Source: Peromyscus leucopus (Eukaryota; Chordata; Mammalia; Rodentia; Cricetidae). Taken from it: 64,000 nucleotides of DNA. Below the pieces are notes generated by a model. The model was not told where the DNA came from. It saw nothing but the letters and a program-made list of their open reading frames with translations, and ran no database searches. Shown in pieces: positions 1 through 10,555 of this stretch; positions within the stretch are counted from its first letter, which is position 1, and each line of letters begins with the position of its first letter. The translations under genes and the position numbers were made by a program. The stretch lies in assembly GCF_004664715.2 (NCBI RefSeq), contig NC_051067.1, positions 70,525,942 through 70,589,941 of the forward strand. Direction: 5' to 3'.

Positions 1-38
1 GCAAGCTTTGTCAGAACACAAACAAAATATCACATAAC
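1..38 (-). mobile_element. LTR tip, partial (B1-bearing LTR family)
   Basis: The first bases of the window resemble the reverse complement of the 5' tip of the LTR at 62335; the shared core is acaaaatatcac close to the terminal dinucleotide. Only the tip is inside the window, so the family call is tentative. Confidence 0.4.
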
Positions 39-54
39 AAACCCCTTCCTACCC

Positions 55-112
55 AAGCCATTTTTGGTGATGGTATTTATCACACCAACAGAAAGCAAAC
101 TAGAACACTCTG
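55..112 (+). mobile_element. MaLR (MT/ORR1-type) LTR 3' end fragment
   Basis: The block ttggtgatggtatttatcac followed by a caacagaaa-like motif is the usual 3' end of rodent MaLR LTRs. Everything upstream of it is missing or too diverged to recognise. Confidence 0.5.
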
Positions 113-454
113 ACTCTTTCAGTCTTTCCACCCATTCCTTCTACCATGTTCTCTGAGCCTTGGAGAGGAGATATAGAAATCCTGTTGAGGGCTAACCTTT
201 CAACAGCCATTTATTCTCAGCACTTTGACCGATTATGAGTTTCTACATTAACCACCACCCGCTGCAAAAAGAAGCTTCTCTGATAAAAGCTGAGAACAGG
301 ACTAAACCTATGAGTAGAAACAAATATTTGGAGGACAGTTTGACAGCACAGCCTTCTAACAAAACCCAACTGACCCTCCTGTGTCCATAAAGTACTAATG
401 CTCCTGCCTCCCCACCTCCCAGGCAACTACCATTCTGCTTTCCATAGATTTGGT
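113..454. mobile_element. rodent interspersed repeat, family not assigned
   Basis: I recognise blocks such as ctcagcactttgaccgatta and aaaagaagcttctctgat from many rodent loci, so this is an interspersed repeat rather than unique sequence. I cannot name the family or its orientation with confidence; an L1-associated sequence is possible. Confidence 0.4.
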
Positions 455-556
455 CTTTGTTTTGATACATTGTCTTGCTATGAAGACTAGGCTATCCTCA
501 AACTCACAAATCCTCCTGTCTCAGCCTCCTCAGAGATTATACGTGTCCCACCCACC
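455..556 (-). mobile_element. B1 SINE, degenerate
   Basis: Read on the minus strand this is the central and 5' part of a B1: the antisense landmarks ctcaaactcacaaatcctcc and cagcctcct are in order. The A-rich tail is not recognisable, consistent with an old copy. Confidence 0.6.
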
Positions 557-559
557 CAG

Positions 560-1132
560 CAAGTATCTGTTTTAAGTGTGTCTCCTATAAGTGGAATCAT
601 GCAGTATTTGTCTTTCGTGACTGGCTAACTCCATATAACACAATGTCTTCTAGGTTCCTCCATGTTCATGTTGTAGCATGTGAATTTCTCCCTTTTGTTA
701 AAACACTGAATAACATTATATTATATGTATATACCACATTTTGCTTATCTTTTGATAGATGTAGTTGCTTCTGCCTTTCAGTTGTCATGAATAATGCTGC
801 CTATGTAGATATGCAAATATGTTTCTGCTTTCAATTCTTTGGGGTCTATACTTTATGTAGAATTACAGGGTGATCTGGTTGTTTTATAGTCGGTTTGTTT
901 TCTTTGGGGTGTTTTGTTTTTGAAGAGTCACCTCTGTTTGCCTCAGTGGCTGCACCATTTTGCATTCCCACTACCAATGCACAAGGGTCCCAGGTCCTCC
1001 CCAGCCTCTTCAACGCTGCTGTTTCCTGTTTGTTTTTTTATCACAGCTACCCTAAGGGCTATGAACATAGTTTATATCACGGCAACTTTGACTTATGTTT
1101 CCCAGATGGTTAGTGAAGAGCCTTTTGTTTTA
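560..1132 (-). mobile_element. L1M, 3' end of ORF2 plus start of 3' UTR
   Basis: On the minus strand the order of landmarks is that of an ancient mammalian L1: the gtgcagcca-type block, the segment antisense to ttgaattcttt, the segment complementary to gaataatgctgcc, and the terminal block complementary to ggaatcatgcagtatttg. Frames are broken throughout, so no ORF2 protein is encoded. It is one of the oldest recognisable elements in the window. Confidence 0.8.
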
Positions 1133-1173
1133 AGGATTAAAAAAAAAGAAAAACGAGCCTCCAAAGATTTAGG

Positions 1174-1292
1174 TTGGAGCTGGGGGTGTAGCTCAGTGTG
1201 AGCATGTGCTTGACATGCACAAGGTCCTGAGTTCCATCACCAGCATGCTCGTGTGTATATGTGCGTGCACACACGAGCACACACACACACAA
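1174..1292 (+). mobile_element. ID SINE with CA-rich tail
   Basis: The body gctgggggtgtagctcagtg through gttccatcaccagca is the tRNA-Ala-derived ID unit, with A box and B box in place but diverged. A TG/CA-rich tail replaces the A tail. Confidence 0.85.
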
Positions 1293-2048
1293 AGAAAAAG
1301 ATTTGGGCTGAAGGAGGGTCCCAGGGTAATGGAAGCAAAAGGAAAGAAGAAATAACATGGAAATGAAGTTCTACAAATATTGATCTTCAAACATCTATAA
1401 AGATAAATATACTATTATTAGCTTAAACAAAACTAAAACATGAAGGCATCTTGTCCCCAAGGTACAGTCAAAAACAGAGTTACCAAAATTAACTTCCCCC
1501 AAAAAGGCTATCTATGAAAAAAATCAGGATATAACTATGGAAACATTTCTTTAACATTAAAAAAAAACCATTAATTTTCTTTTGACATTAAAAAATCCAA
1601 ATGAAACTCATGACCATGAGGTCATTGTAATAGTGATGAATGAAACTGATTTAAAAAAATAAATAAACTCCTCATATCCTATTAAAAACCAGAAACAAAA
1701 ACTTTTGTGTCACTTTAAAAAAAACACAGACCTCATGTTTTTTCAACTAGCATCCTTTGTTCAGAATAACTAGAGGTTTGGGATTAGGCAGGACACCCAG
1801 CAGTGGGGTCAGGATGAGAGATTAATTAGAGGAAACATGACACCATCGGAGGGATCGTTCCAGAATAGTGGCAATGTCTAACTTCCTTCCCCACACGCAC
1901 AGAAAGGAGTGTGCATCCGGGATACGGGTTCATAAGCTTTAAGAGTGTGGACTGGTTTGATCTGACAGATACACAAACCCACTCTGAAACCTACTGTGAG
2001 AGAATTGATTCTGCAAATTCTGTATACAATTCAATATGAAAACAATTC
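1293..2048. other. no gene or repeat recognised
   Basis: A+T-rich sequence with several oligo-A runs. All frames are closed by stops at short intervals and I see no promoter or splice pattern worth calling. Confidence 0.5.
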
Positions 2049-2049
2049 T

Positions 2050-2225
2050 TAAGGTTAGAGAGGTAGCTTAATGGTTACAAGCATGTGCTTGCCAAGGATT
2101 CAAGTTAGATTCCCAGCACCCATCTCAGGCAGTTTACAATTGCCTGTAACTCCAACTCCAGGGCATCCGTGCCTCTGGCCTCCATGGGCACTGCAATCAT
2201 GTGCACATACCTGTATCGAGTCTTT
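2050..2225 (+). mobile_element. B3-type SINE
   Basis: The head ttagagaggtagcttaatgg, the middle attcccagcaccca and the block tgcctgtaactccaactcca follow the B2/B3 order. It runs straight into an LTR remnant at its 3' end. Confidence 0.7.
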
Positions 2226-2228
2226 TTC

Positions 2229-2489
2229 TGTCCTGCTAGCCAGCTCCCAAATATGAAAGCTCAGCCTATAGCTTAGGCTTGTTCCTAGCTAGCTCTTATA
2301 ACTTAAATTAACCCGTGTATAATTTACCTTCTATCAAACGGCATTGCCTCTCTTCCATCTTCCTCCTCCTCTTCCTTTTTCTCCCCGAATATCCCTCCTA
2401 TATTCCTGCCTAGCTATTGGCCATTTTAGCTCTCCATTAAGCCAATCAAAGCAATATATCTTCACATAGTGTACAAATATCCCACAACA
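2229..2489 (-). mobile_element. solo LTR, shortened (LTR superfamily of 42447)
   Basis: It shares with the copy at 42447 the blocks gctcttataacttaaatta, ctgcctagctattggccat, a ttaagccaatcaaag-like block and the terminus ccacaaca. The copy is about 100 bases shorter. No target duplication is visible. Strand is given relative to the 43608 copy. Confidence 0.65.
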
Positions 2490-2554
2490 CATAGCCCACA
2501 GAGACATACACACAATTAAAAAAACAAAAATATAAAAAAACAGCAACAAAAGCC

Positions 2555-2733
2555 AACTGGGTGGCGGTGGTGGTGTACAACTTTAATCCCAGCACTCAGG
2601 AGGCAAAACCAGGTGGATCTCTGTGAGTTCGAGGCCAGCCTGGTCTACAGGGTGAGTTCTAGGATCACCAGGGCAATACCGAAAAATCCTGTCTGGAAAA
2701 ACAAAACAAAAAAAAAAACAAAAAAAAAAAAGG
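2555..2733 (+). mobile_element. B1 SINE
   Basis: A full-length B1 from gggtggcggtggtggtgtac to an A tail interrupted by single C bases. The middle tgagttcgaggccagcctgg is intact. Confidence 0.9.
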
Positions 2734-2930
2734 TGTTTTGGAGTTTGAGGATTTGCAGGAGTCCCATAGGAATCAGTATTAATATCCCAACATACTTTCT
2801 GTCTGATGTGGAGCTGAAACTGCTCTATTGGAAAAGCCTGCCTCTGTGGCTCACACACCCATAACTGATCCATCAGCTAAGTAGTAACTGCAACAGTTTC
2901 TCCTTGTGTTAATGAATTATCTATCTGGCT

Positions 2931-3086
2931 ATGTGTGTTGGTGCACATCTTTAGTCCCAGAACACGGGAGGCAGTGGCAGTAAGATTTCTTTGAGTTCAG
3001 TCTGGTCTACATAGCAAGTTTCAGGCCAGCAGGACTTCATAGTGAGACTCTGTTACCAAAAAGAAAAACAAAGAAAGAAAAGAAAA
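2931..3086 (+). mobile_element. B1 SINE, old
   Basis: Head gtgttggtgcacatctttag, middle gtctggtctacatagcaag and end gagactctgtta are diverged but in B1 order, ending in an A/G-rich tail. Confidence 0.7.
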
Positions 3087-3257
3087 ATCAGCCTGTCAGT
3101 AAATGAAGACCTGGGAGTTGACTCAAGAAAAAGTGATAGGAGGATGAGGCTTCCTGATCCCAGTCTGATAAACACAGAGACAAGGAGACCAGAGAACTTT
3201 CATACCGAGGAGTAAAATGGCCTCTCTTTTCTAGACAAGGGTTAAAAACCACTTCCT

Positions 3258-3330
3258 TAGGCAGGGCGTGGTGATTCACACCTGTAATCCCAGAATTCAG
3301 GAAGTGTAGGCAGGAAGGTCCCATCCAAAC
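3258..3330 (+). mobile_element. B1 SINE, 5' fragment
   Basis: Only the head is present: aggcagggcgtggtgattca through cctgtaatcccagaattcag. The rest is missing. Confidence 0.65.
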
Positions 3331-3356
3331 TAAACCATATAAGGAGATTTCATCCG

Positions 3357-3545
3357 AAGGGCTAGAGAGACGGCTCAGCAGTTAAGAGCTCTTCCCAGGA
3401 CCCATGTGGGGTGACTCACAGCCACCCCTAACTCAGGGTTCAAAGGAATCCAACTCCTTCTTCAGGCAACTGTACTCTCACACACATACCACCACATACA
3501 AACATACCCACAATTTAAAAAAATCTCTCTAAAGATGCAGTACTA
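3357..3545 (+). mobile_element. B2/B3-type SINE
   Basis: Begins gggctagagagacggctcag and keeps the A box; the B-box region is partly lost (cttcccaggacccatg). It ends in a CA-rich stretch and an A-run. Confidence 0.75.
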
Positions 3546-3968
3546 AGGAGACCATGTCTCAATACACAGGCGCACACCCTCCAGAGCTCACACACAAGTC
3601 ACTTGACCTCATGAAGAGCAGCCTAGTACTTTTCAGCTCAGTTCATCTTGCACATCTCCTCTGGGATGCTCACTAACAGGCAACGATAGAGGACAAAATA
3701 AATGATGGTCCTGAGTGCAGTAAGATTTGAAATGCTCGTCACGGGACCAAGGAAATAGTCAATTCCAGGTCTCACATAATGAGACCCTGTCCAAAAAAGA
3801 AAAAAAAAAAAGCTATTTTAATAGGGGGGTGGGGTGAAAAAAAACTATTTTAAAAATGAAAAACAAAAAGACAAAATGCAAGTGGAATCCCACACCTGAT
3901 TCTGCCTTCTCCACGTACTAGAGTCTTGTCTGCGCTCATTAGACTGTGTTGTCCCATCCAAGAATCCG
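3546..3968. other. mostly unassigned; B1 tail remnant near 3770-3815
   Basis: Around 3770-3815 the words gagaccctgtcc plus an A tail look like the 3' end of an old plus-strand B1. The rest shows no gene, LTR or RNA signal. Confidence 0.4.
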
Positions 3969-4040
3969 TACTTGGAGGATAGGGAGAGGACTCCAGCAGC
4001 AGAGTGCTTGCTGCGCAAGGCCCTGAGCCCCACATAAAAA
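3969..4040 (+). mobile_element. ID SINE fragment
   Basis: The words cagcagagtgcttgctg and gcaaggccctgagcccca match the inner part of an ID unit. The head is lost. Confidence 0.5.
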
Positions 4041-4094
4041 ACTCAGATTCCCAGCCCTACATAAAAACATAGACCAAAAGCTGACACTGCTTGA

Positions 4095-4266
4095 CTGTAA
4101 TCCAGTGCTCACGTACGTGCCAGGCTCACACGTGGAGATCGAGGACAACTTGTTGAAGTGGATTCCCCTTCTACCATGTGAGTTCTGGGGACTGAGGGGT
4201 CCTTGGGCTTGGTGGCAGCACCTTTACTTACTCTCTGAGCCATTTGGCTGCCCCCTCGATACCATT
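4095..4266 (-). mobile_element. B3 SINE
   Basis: On the minus strand the B3 order is clear: antisense words cacgtggagatcgaggacaa, ttctaccatgtgagttctgg, and the head ctctgagccatttggctg. An open frame that starts here is a by-product of this SINE. Confidence 0.75.
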
Positions 4267-4628
4267 TCTTCAGTCACCATGCAGCTACTTGCAGATCCCA
4301 GTTTCCCATGCAGCCTGCCTCTGCTATCGGCTAAAAACGACCAAGATCCAGTCCCCGTTGGCCCTTTCCATCATAAGAAACTGGCAGCCTCTGTGCTCCA
4401 TCCATCATTCTCTGAATTCCACCCTGAGAAACATTCTGTTCCCCACAAGCTGTGGGATGACAAATTAGGTTTCTGGGCCTCTGAGACCAAAGACCACAGT
4501 CTCACGTCTGGAACACTCTCCCAAAGACTGACAGCTTCCAGTTCTCCTGGGTACGTGTCTAACGGCACCCAGCTTCACCGGTACCCTCTGGTTGAAATCT
4601 CACCAGGCAGGTGTTGAGAGTGATCGGA
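4267..4628. other. unique stretch with an open frame that I do not accept
   Basis: A plus-strand frame stays open to 4617, but its start lies in the B3 just upstream. The predicted residues show no domain or signal peptide that I recognise. I see no splice or promoter context, so I treat it as chance. Confidence 0.5.
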
Positions 4629-4703
4629 TCTGTACAATAGGGTGATGGCGGTTAATTACAATGCATTCTATACTTAAAAACACTGAGCAGATTTTTAAGT
4701 GTT
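4629..4703 (+). mobile_element. L1M 3' UTR fragment
   Basis: The words ggtgatggcggttaattaca, gcattctatacttaaaaaca and tttttaagtgttctcac are in the order found near the 3' end of L1MA/L1MB elements. Confidence 0.65.
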
Positions 4704-4715
4704 CTCACTATAAAT

Positions 4716-4717
<2 letters not shown>

Positions 4718-4756
<39 letters not shown>

Positions 4757-4800
4757 TGTTTGTGTGTGACAGAGGGGGGGCAGGCAGGCAGGCAGGCACA
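4718..4800 (+). repeat. (GT)n with short (CAGG)n
   Basis: About 50 bases of GT, interrupted by two TTTG steps near the end, followed by a G-run and four CAGG-type units. Confidence 0.95.
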
Positions 4801-5307
4801 CAGAGACACAAAGACAAAGAGAGACAGAGACACTAACCCTCTCTTGAGAAAGCGTCTCATTTCCAACAGCCTGTAACTATGGGCCCCAAACAGGCTAAGG
4901 TACCTGGTTCCTGCTTCCTGTCACCAGAGCCAGACTGGAGGACAGACCAGGAGAACAACGAGAGAAAACTCAGTATGAAACGTTCCTGTTTACTCCGCTC
5001 CTCTTTTGGGACAAGAGGAATCTAGGGTAGTGTGCCCAAGGGAAGAGGGCTGTGGCTACCCTGTTTTCCAGTTAGTGTGTCCATTACCTTTACACTCCCC
5101 AGAGCCAACTGGAGCCTCAGTACCTTACACCTCAGACATATTCTTTTGACATTTGGATGGCTGTGTCCCTGTATCTATCCTATGGGATCAGTGGTCTGCC
5201 ATAGAATGGGGCAAAGCAAGAAAAGGGTCATTTCTCCCTTTGCTGGTAAAACTTTGTCCTGTCTCCATAGACCCGTGACACCCTCTGTGTAAGATCACCG
5301 TACATAA
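4801..5307. other. no gene or repeat recognised
   Basis: Mixed-composition sequence. The longest open frames are short and show no coding pattern. Confidence 0.5.
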
Positions 5308-5455
5308 GCTGGGCACGGTGGCACACACCTTTAGTCTCAGCATTCTAGAGAGAAGCAAGAAGATCTATGCAAGTCTGAAGCCAGCCTGATTTACATAGCA
5401 TGTTTCAGGCCATTCAGGGCTGTATAGTGAGACCCAGTCAAGAAAGAAATCATCC
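5308..5455 (+). mobile_element. B1 SINE, old
   Basis: Head gctgggcacggtggcacaca, middle gaagccagcctgatttacat and end gtgagacccagtcaagaaag are intact in order, with scattered substitutions. Confidence 0.8.
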
Positions 5456-5984
5456 AAGAGCCCCCAGACACCCCCAAGCTCACTATTGTGGGGTGACCCA
5501 GAAAGAGTTTGCATGTAGAAAAAAAAATTAAAAACCATTCTCACCAAGACCATGGATGACTTCAAGACAAGCCCCTGCTTGACGGAACGCACCACGGCTG
5601 GGTGACTTTGGGCTGACGGCTCAGCTTGCCCTCACTCTGACCTGCTACACCGCCAGGATGGCCTCCTGTGTGATAGACATCCTCTAGCTCCTCATCACCA
5701 CCAATCCTTCAGAATAGGGGCTGGGGCCCTCAGGGAGAAGGCTGAGGCCTGTTTTCAGATGGCTGCAGACTTTGCAAACTTTTGGCATTCCTGATTATAT
5801 CTGGCTCATGTTACAGCAAAGCCCTCTCAGAGTCCGGCCCTCACGGGCATCCATCTCATTGCCTCCACTACCCAGACTTTCCTTCCCTTTCTCAAGTCCA
5901 CAGAGTCCCTCCCGCAGATCGGGTCCAGAATGCCAACACCTCGCTGGCTGTGTCTGTGGCATTCTCACATGCTATCCAGAATTA
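5456..5984. other. no gene recognised
   Basis: A Pro/Ser-rich open frame crosses this stretch and runs on into the MIR next to it. I see no conserved domain or start context and do not call a gene. Confidence 0.5.
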
Positions 5985-6095
5985 ATTCATGGAATCCTTA
6001 CCAACACACAGGCTCACACTACCATCCTCCCCCCCTTAAAACTGTATGCAGGATCTTGCCCAAGGCCACACAGCCCACCTGTTTTCACAAAACAG
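5985..6095 (-). mobile_element. MIR SINE, 3' part
   Basis: The antisense MIR words aattcatggaatccttacca and cttgcccaaggccacacagc are in order. The head is not recognisable. Confidence 0.6.
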
Positions 6096-6246
6096 CCCAG
6101 AAGCTTCCCAGTCAATAGCCAACAGTTAACAACAGAAATAGAAGACTCAGAGTAATCTGTGATAACTCTTATCTGGTCCTCAGAGGATTACCCCTGTTTA
6201 AATAAATCAGTCTGAATTTTTTTGTTGTTGAGGGCCAGGCAAAGTG

Positions 6247-6450
6247 GAAATGTACCTGGACTTTGAAGTTCAAATCCCTGTTAAGCCACTTGCTTGACAT
6301 GTGACCTTGAACATATTATCGAACCACTCCAAGTTTCTGTGTTCACATCTGTACAATGTGGGTACAATGCTCATCCACATCTGGCTCAGGTGCTGTGACC
6401 ACAGGAGACTTTGTTCGTGAAGCAGGTGCCTGGCCCTGGACAGGTGTCTA
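6247..6450 (+). mobile_element. MIR SINE
   Basis: The tRNA-like head (aagttcaaatccctg), the core taagccacttgcttgacatg, tgaccttgaac and a late gtgcctggccctgg block follow MIR order over about 200 bases. Confidence 0.75.
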
Positions 6451-6911
6451 TAGATGGATGGGCATCTTTCCTTTGTCAAAGTAACAGAGAAAGAGATTGA
6501 TTCTCCAAAGCAGTGAATTTGCTTGAGAAAGACAGCAATGTTGGAAGAGATGAAGGCAAGGAGAAAAATTTTTAAAGGGCAAAAGTGAAGGTTATGAAAG
6601 TCTTTTTGAATCAGGTAGCCTTGAATACAAAAATTAAATATAAAATTCCATAATAACAAGAGGAGCGTAAGCCCGGGACTGGATAGTTGTAACTGTAGAA
6701 GTGTGTGGCCACGGTGGCTTTTGTGCAAGGTTATGGTCACAGTCTTTGGTAATTGTTATTGTTGTCAGGCACCCTGTGGGTGAAAGCCCTTCCATGATGT
6801 CATGGCCTGTCCCTGGCTCTCTGTCATCAGCCTTTGAGCCCAGTGACTCCATTTTCAATCTGACAATTTTCACTCCATACATTGCCACACAAAAACTTCA
6901 ACTACCCCCAC
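6451..6911. other. no gene or repeat recognised
   Basis: A minus-strand frame spans much of this stretch but begins in the neighbouring MIR region and has no recognisable product. Confidence 0.45.
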
Positions 6912-7055
6912 CCCCTTTGGTTTTTCGAGACAGGGTTTCACTGTGTAGCCCTGGCTGTCTCGGAACTCATTCTGGCCTTGACCTTACAGAGATCTGCCTG
7001 CCTCTGCCTCCCAAGTGCTGGGATTAAAGGCGTATGCCACCACCACCAGGCTTTT
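6912..7055 (-). mobile_element. B1 SINE
   Basis: Minus-strand B1, near full length: tttttcgagacagggtttca, the middle tctgcctgcctctgcctccc and the head tgctgggattaaaggcgtat. Confidence 0.9.
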
Positions 7056-7315
7056 CTTCCCTTAAATAGCATAACATACTTTGTCTTTCAAGTAGTATAT
7101 GTAACAATCTACTAGTTTTTCTGCTCCCAGAACACCCCCAAAAGGCATGAATGTTTATTCATTACTGATCTTCTAAGGGTCTCCACAATATTAGGAAAGT
7201 CCATACAGTAAAGTAATACAGTAAGTATAAAGATATTTCATTTATTGTATTTTAAGTAATATACATATTCACGCTTTTTAGAAGAATAAACAGGAGACAG
7301 TATTTATCTCTAAAC

Positions 7316-7523
7316 CAGTGGTTCTCAACCTTCCTAATGCTGCTGCTGCGACCCTTTAGTAATTTTTTGCATATTGTAGTGACCCCCCAATCATAAAGTT
7401 ATTTCATTGCAACTTCATAACTGTAATTTTGCTACTGTTATTAATCATAATGTAAATATCTGACATGCAGGATGGCCTTAGCCAATCCCTAAGGGCGGCT
7501 TGACCCACAGGTTGAAACCTCTG
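7316..7523. mobile_element. URR1 non-autonomous hAT DNA transposon
   Basis: The ends are the imperfect inverted repeats cagtggttctcaacc and caggttgaaacctctg, with the inner words cataactgtaattttgctac and aatatctgacatgcagg. The flanks ctctaaac and ctctaagg form an 8-bp target duplication with two mismatches, as expected for hAT elements. It encodes nothing. Confidence 0.85.
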
Positions 7524-7549
7524 CTCTAAGGGGTTCTGATACCTCTCAA

Positions 7550-7622
7550 CATAGTACCACAGGCTGGCTACTAAGCCTTTAACACATGAACCTTTGGGGG
7601 ACACTTAAAACCTAAACTGTAG
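7550..7622 (-). mobile_element. MaLR LTR 5' tip fragment
   Basis: The words acacatgaacctttggggga and a caaaccatag-like end are antisense to the start of MST/MLT1-type LTRs. Confidence 0.5.
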
Positions 7623-7795
7623 CAATTTTATAATTAAAGAGGAGGGAAGGTTCTATGCATGATTTTATAGAAATGTTTAGATCAGTCATATGAAAATGTA
7701 GCTCAAAAGCGAATGTTGAAATTAAACTGAAACTAACTTTGCTTCCTAAGGCAAGAAAGCATGACTGAGGATGAGGAGAATCTTTTTTTCTTTGT

Positions 7796-8025
7796 TTGTT
7801 TTGAGGGTATGGCCATTGGTAGATTTCTCATCCCATGCATATATGGGTAGCAGTAATTGGACTTAATCGGGTTATGAAAAGAGGGGGATATGAAGTTCGG
7901 AGAGGAACATATGGGGAGTAAATGAGGGAGTTGGAGGAGGGAAATGGAGTGGATATTACCATATCTCATTTATGAAATTTACAAGAAAAATTATAATTAA
8001 AAATAGCCTCAGTATAAAGAAAATA
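7796..8025 (+). mobile_element. rodent L1 3' UTR (Lx-like) with A-rich end
   Basis: The words gtagcagtaattggacttaa, ggagttggaggagggaaatg and gaaatttacaagaaaaatta are typical of the 3' ends of rodent Lx-type L1s. The copy is 5'-truncated to about 230 bases. Confidence 0.7.
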
Positions 8026-8432
8026 AAAAACCACAATGGCCCAGGTTAATTTTGTGCTTCTTCCTGCACGGCTTGGTCCTGGAAACCAGCCTGGTGTGAC
8101 AGGAGGATGAAGAAAAGACGGACACACAGACATGTGTACAGAAAAGCTGGGACTGTGGGCCGTGCTCACTCTGGTGGAATAGCATGGACAATGCAGCAGC
8201 TGGGAACCTAAGCAAGTTCTCACTGCAGGAGGAGGAGTTAGCTGGTCTCAGCAGGAGGTCTCTGTAGGGAGCAGTCTCCGACTGGGGTGATGTCTTCTGT
8301 ACTGTCAACATTCACACATGGACCAGAGGAAGGTTTATCCAGTTCCTGTGAGTTGGAGGCATTGGAGTCCTTGTCAATAATACACACTCACTCAGGGCTT
8401 CCTCCACTCCCTACAATTTTGACTTTCTTGTC
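8026..8432. other. no gene or repeat recognised
   Basis: Unique-looking sequence; frames on both strands are short and featureless. Confidence 0.5.
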
Positions 8433-8518
8433 AAGAAAGAAAGAAAGGAAGGAAGGGAGGGAGGGAGGGAGGGAGGGAGGGAGGGAGGGAGGGAGGAAGG
8501 AAGGAAGGAAGGAAGGAA

Positions 8519-8600
<82 letters not shown>

Positions 8601-8603
8601 AGA
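8433..8603 (+). repeat. pure-purine microsatellite (GAAA)n(GGAA)n(GGGA)n
   Basis: About 170 bases with only A and G on the plus strand. It passes from GAAA to GGAA to GGGA, then back through GGAA to a long GAAA array. The long Lys/Glu/Arg frames across it are artefacts. Confidence 0.97.
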
Positions 8604-8739
8604 GCTGGGGATAACTGTAACCAAGGCTACAGCCTAGAGTACTGTAACAAACTCCAATTAAAGACACGGTAGTTCAGAGAAGGGACACTCGAAAAATGAC
8701 TAGAGAAATCAGAGTCCCAAAGAAGGAGAGTTGTCAGTG

Positions 8740-8905
8740 GTTTTTTGTTGTTTTGCTTTGTTTTTTGTTTTTCAAGACAAGGTTTTTCTGGGTAATAGCC
8801 CTGGCTGTCCTGGAACTCGCTTTGTAGAACAGGCTGGCCTCGAACTCACAGAGATCCACCTGCCTCCTGAGTGCTGAGATCAAAGGATAAACACTGGCTG
8901 AGTTG
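8740..8905 (-). mobile_element. B1 SINE
   Basis: A T/G-rich antisense tail is followed by ttcaagacaaggtttttctg, the middle ggctggcctcgaactcacag and a shortened head. Confidence 0.85.
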
Positions 8906-9424
8906 TTGGTATTTGTTCCACTCTATCCGAGTAGCACATCGCTAGCTCGGAGAACAGCACACCAGAGTTTCTGAACGATTGGACTCTATTTGTGAGAAAG
9001 AAGCAACTTACCTGACTTTCTGCCATCTTGATGAACTTTTTCTTCTGGATCCAAATCCCTCACTCGGATGTCATGCTACCAAGTATACTACTTAGGATAA
9101 GTGACTAAGTGATGCTCAGTGCTATGGTGGATCACCTTACAGTCTCTTTGGCTTAAAGCCCTAAATGCTCATGTCCCTGTCACGCCATCATTCCATGGCA
9201 TGCTAAAGGAGTATCCACCCAGTCACTCAAGGACTCAGGGTAACTTCAGACTGTGGCAGCACCTTCCTCAGGGTCCTGGGGAACTGTACAGTGGGTGGGG
9301 AGAGAGAGACAGTGTGGGAAGTACAAGCATCACTCTTACTCACATTGACTCTGTTGGAAAGAAGATGGTGATAGAACAGAAACAGGCAATGTTGCCTTGT
9401 TGTCAGGAAGTATGCACTAATTAC
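8906..9424. other. no gene or repeat recognised
   Basis: No SINE or LTR landmark. A plus-strand frame beginning near 9119 runs into the B1 at 9481 and shows no domain. Confidence 0.45.
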
Positions 9425-9800
9425 CTTTCTTCTCATTGTGACCAAATGCCCGACAAAAACAAAGGAAAAAAGGTATTTTTTACCGGGCAGTGGTGGCGCA
9501 CACCTTTAATCCCAGCACTGGGGAGGCAGAGGCAGGCAGATCTCTGTGAGTTCCAGGACAGCCAGGGCTACACACAGAGAAACGCTGTCTCGAAGACTTG
9601 AGCCCTGACTTTATTGGGCTCAGTTCATCATGGTGGGGAAGGTGTGGCAAAATAATTCACTTTTGTGGTAGGACACAGGGAAAGTGACTGTCCCAGCCTA
9701 CTGGCTTTCTCCTCTTCTATTCTGTCCAGTTCTCAACCCATGCATGGGTCTTCCTTCCTTATTTTATCCTCTCTAGAGACACCTTCACAGACACACCACA
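9425..9800 (-). mobile_element. rodent MaLR-like repeat, split by a B1
   Basis: Antisense words gtgaccaaatgcccgacaaa on the left and ggctcagttcatcatggtgg on the right belong to one rodent repeat. The B1 at 9481-9600 sits between them, so the host repeat is older. The distal boundary is uncertain. Confidence 0.55.
9481..9600 (+). mobile_element. B1 SINE with internal deletion
   Basis: Head and tail are close to consensus, but gtgagttccaggacagcc joins two points that are normally about 30 bases apart. Both sides of the lost segment carry a gagtt-type word, which suggests recombination between short repeats. Confidence 0.85.
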
Positions 9801-9819
9801 CCAGTCTTCTAAATGATTC

Positions 9820-9835
9820 TTTTCTTTCAATTTTT

Positions 9836-9885
<50 letters not shown>

Positions 9886-9992
9886 GAAGTCAAAGGGTAA
9901 CTAGTGGGAATTGATTCTAAGGACTGAATTCAGGTCATCAGGCTTGGCGGTAAGTACCTTAACCACTGAGCCATCTCATCTCACCAGCCCTC
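9820..9992 (-). mobile_element. B3 SINE with internal (GT)n
   Basis: Antisense B3 words gaattcaggtcatcaggctt and taaccactgagccatctc end at the SINE head. The 43-base GT array at 9842-9884 sits where the CA-rich B3 tail lies. Confidence 0.8.
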
Positions 9993-10555
9993 TTCCTGGT
10001 GATTACAAATCAAGTCAGGCTGACACCAAAGGTTCCAAGGAGGCCAATGGTTACTCTTACTCCAAGAAACATTCCATTTAGTGATTGGGTTGACCAGTAC
10101 TCTATGTCTAGAAAGCACTAGGCTTTAATGATGTGTGAGCATGCCATCCTACAGAGTTGTGTCTCCTAACTTAGTTGATGAATTGTAATTGTCTTTCTTG
10201 TTTATCCATCACTCCGTGGTGATGTCACTTGAATGGCAAGTAATTTCCTAAGACCTTATTCAACTCTAACTATGTGAATAAGGTAGAAGTTTCTAGATTC
10301 ATAAATCTGAGACCAGAACTTGGACCATGGTGATCACACCTGGACAGTGTAACCCGGGAGGTATTATCTGACTGGTGGAATAGTCAAGACTCTGTAACTT
10401 CGCTACCTCATTCCTACAGCTTCAGCCATGGAAACCCTACACTCCTGGAAAAGCACACTTTGGAGCTGACTTGAACAGGGAAATAAATCATTTTTCAAAG
10501 TCAAATTCCTTGTCAGTGACTAGGTTGCAGGCAAAGGTGAGATCTTACATAGGCA
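9993..10555. other. no gene or repeat recognised
   Basis: Unique-looking, moderately A+T-rich, with no frame of note. Confidence 0.5.

Noticed and set aside
4105..4617. Plus-strand open frame of 170 codons
   Set aside because: It starts inside an antisense B3, has no recognisable domain, and lies in a SINE-rich stretch without splice or promoter context.
5772..6155. Plus-strand open frame of 127 codons, Pro/Ser-rich
   Set aside because: Its second half runs through an antisense MIR and its composition reflects C-rich DNA.
8287..8637. Long Lys/Glu/Arg frame and its antisense Ser/Phe/Leu frames
   Set aside because: Translation of a purine microsatellite. The same applies to frames across 34738, 51201, 52498 and 58078.
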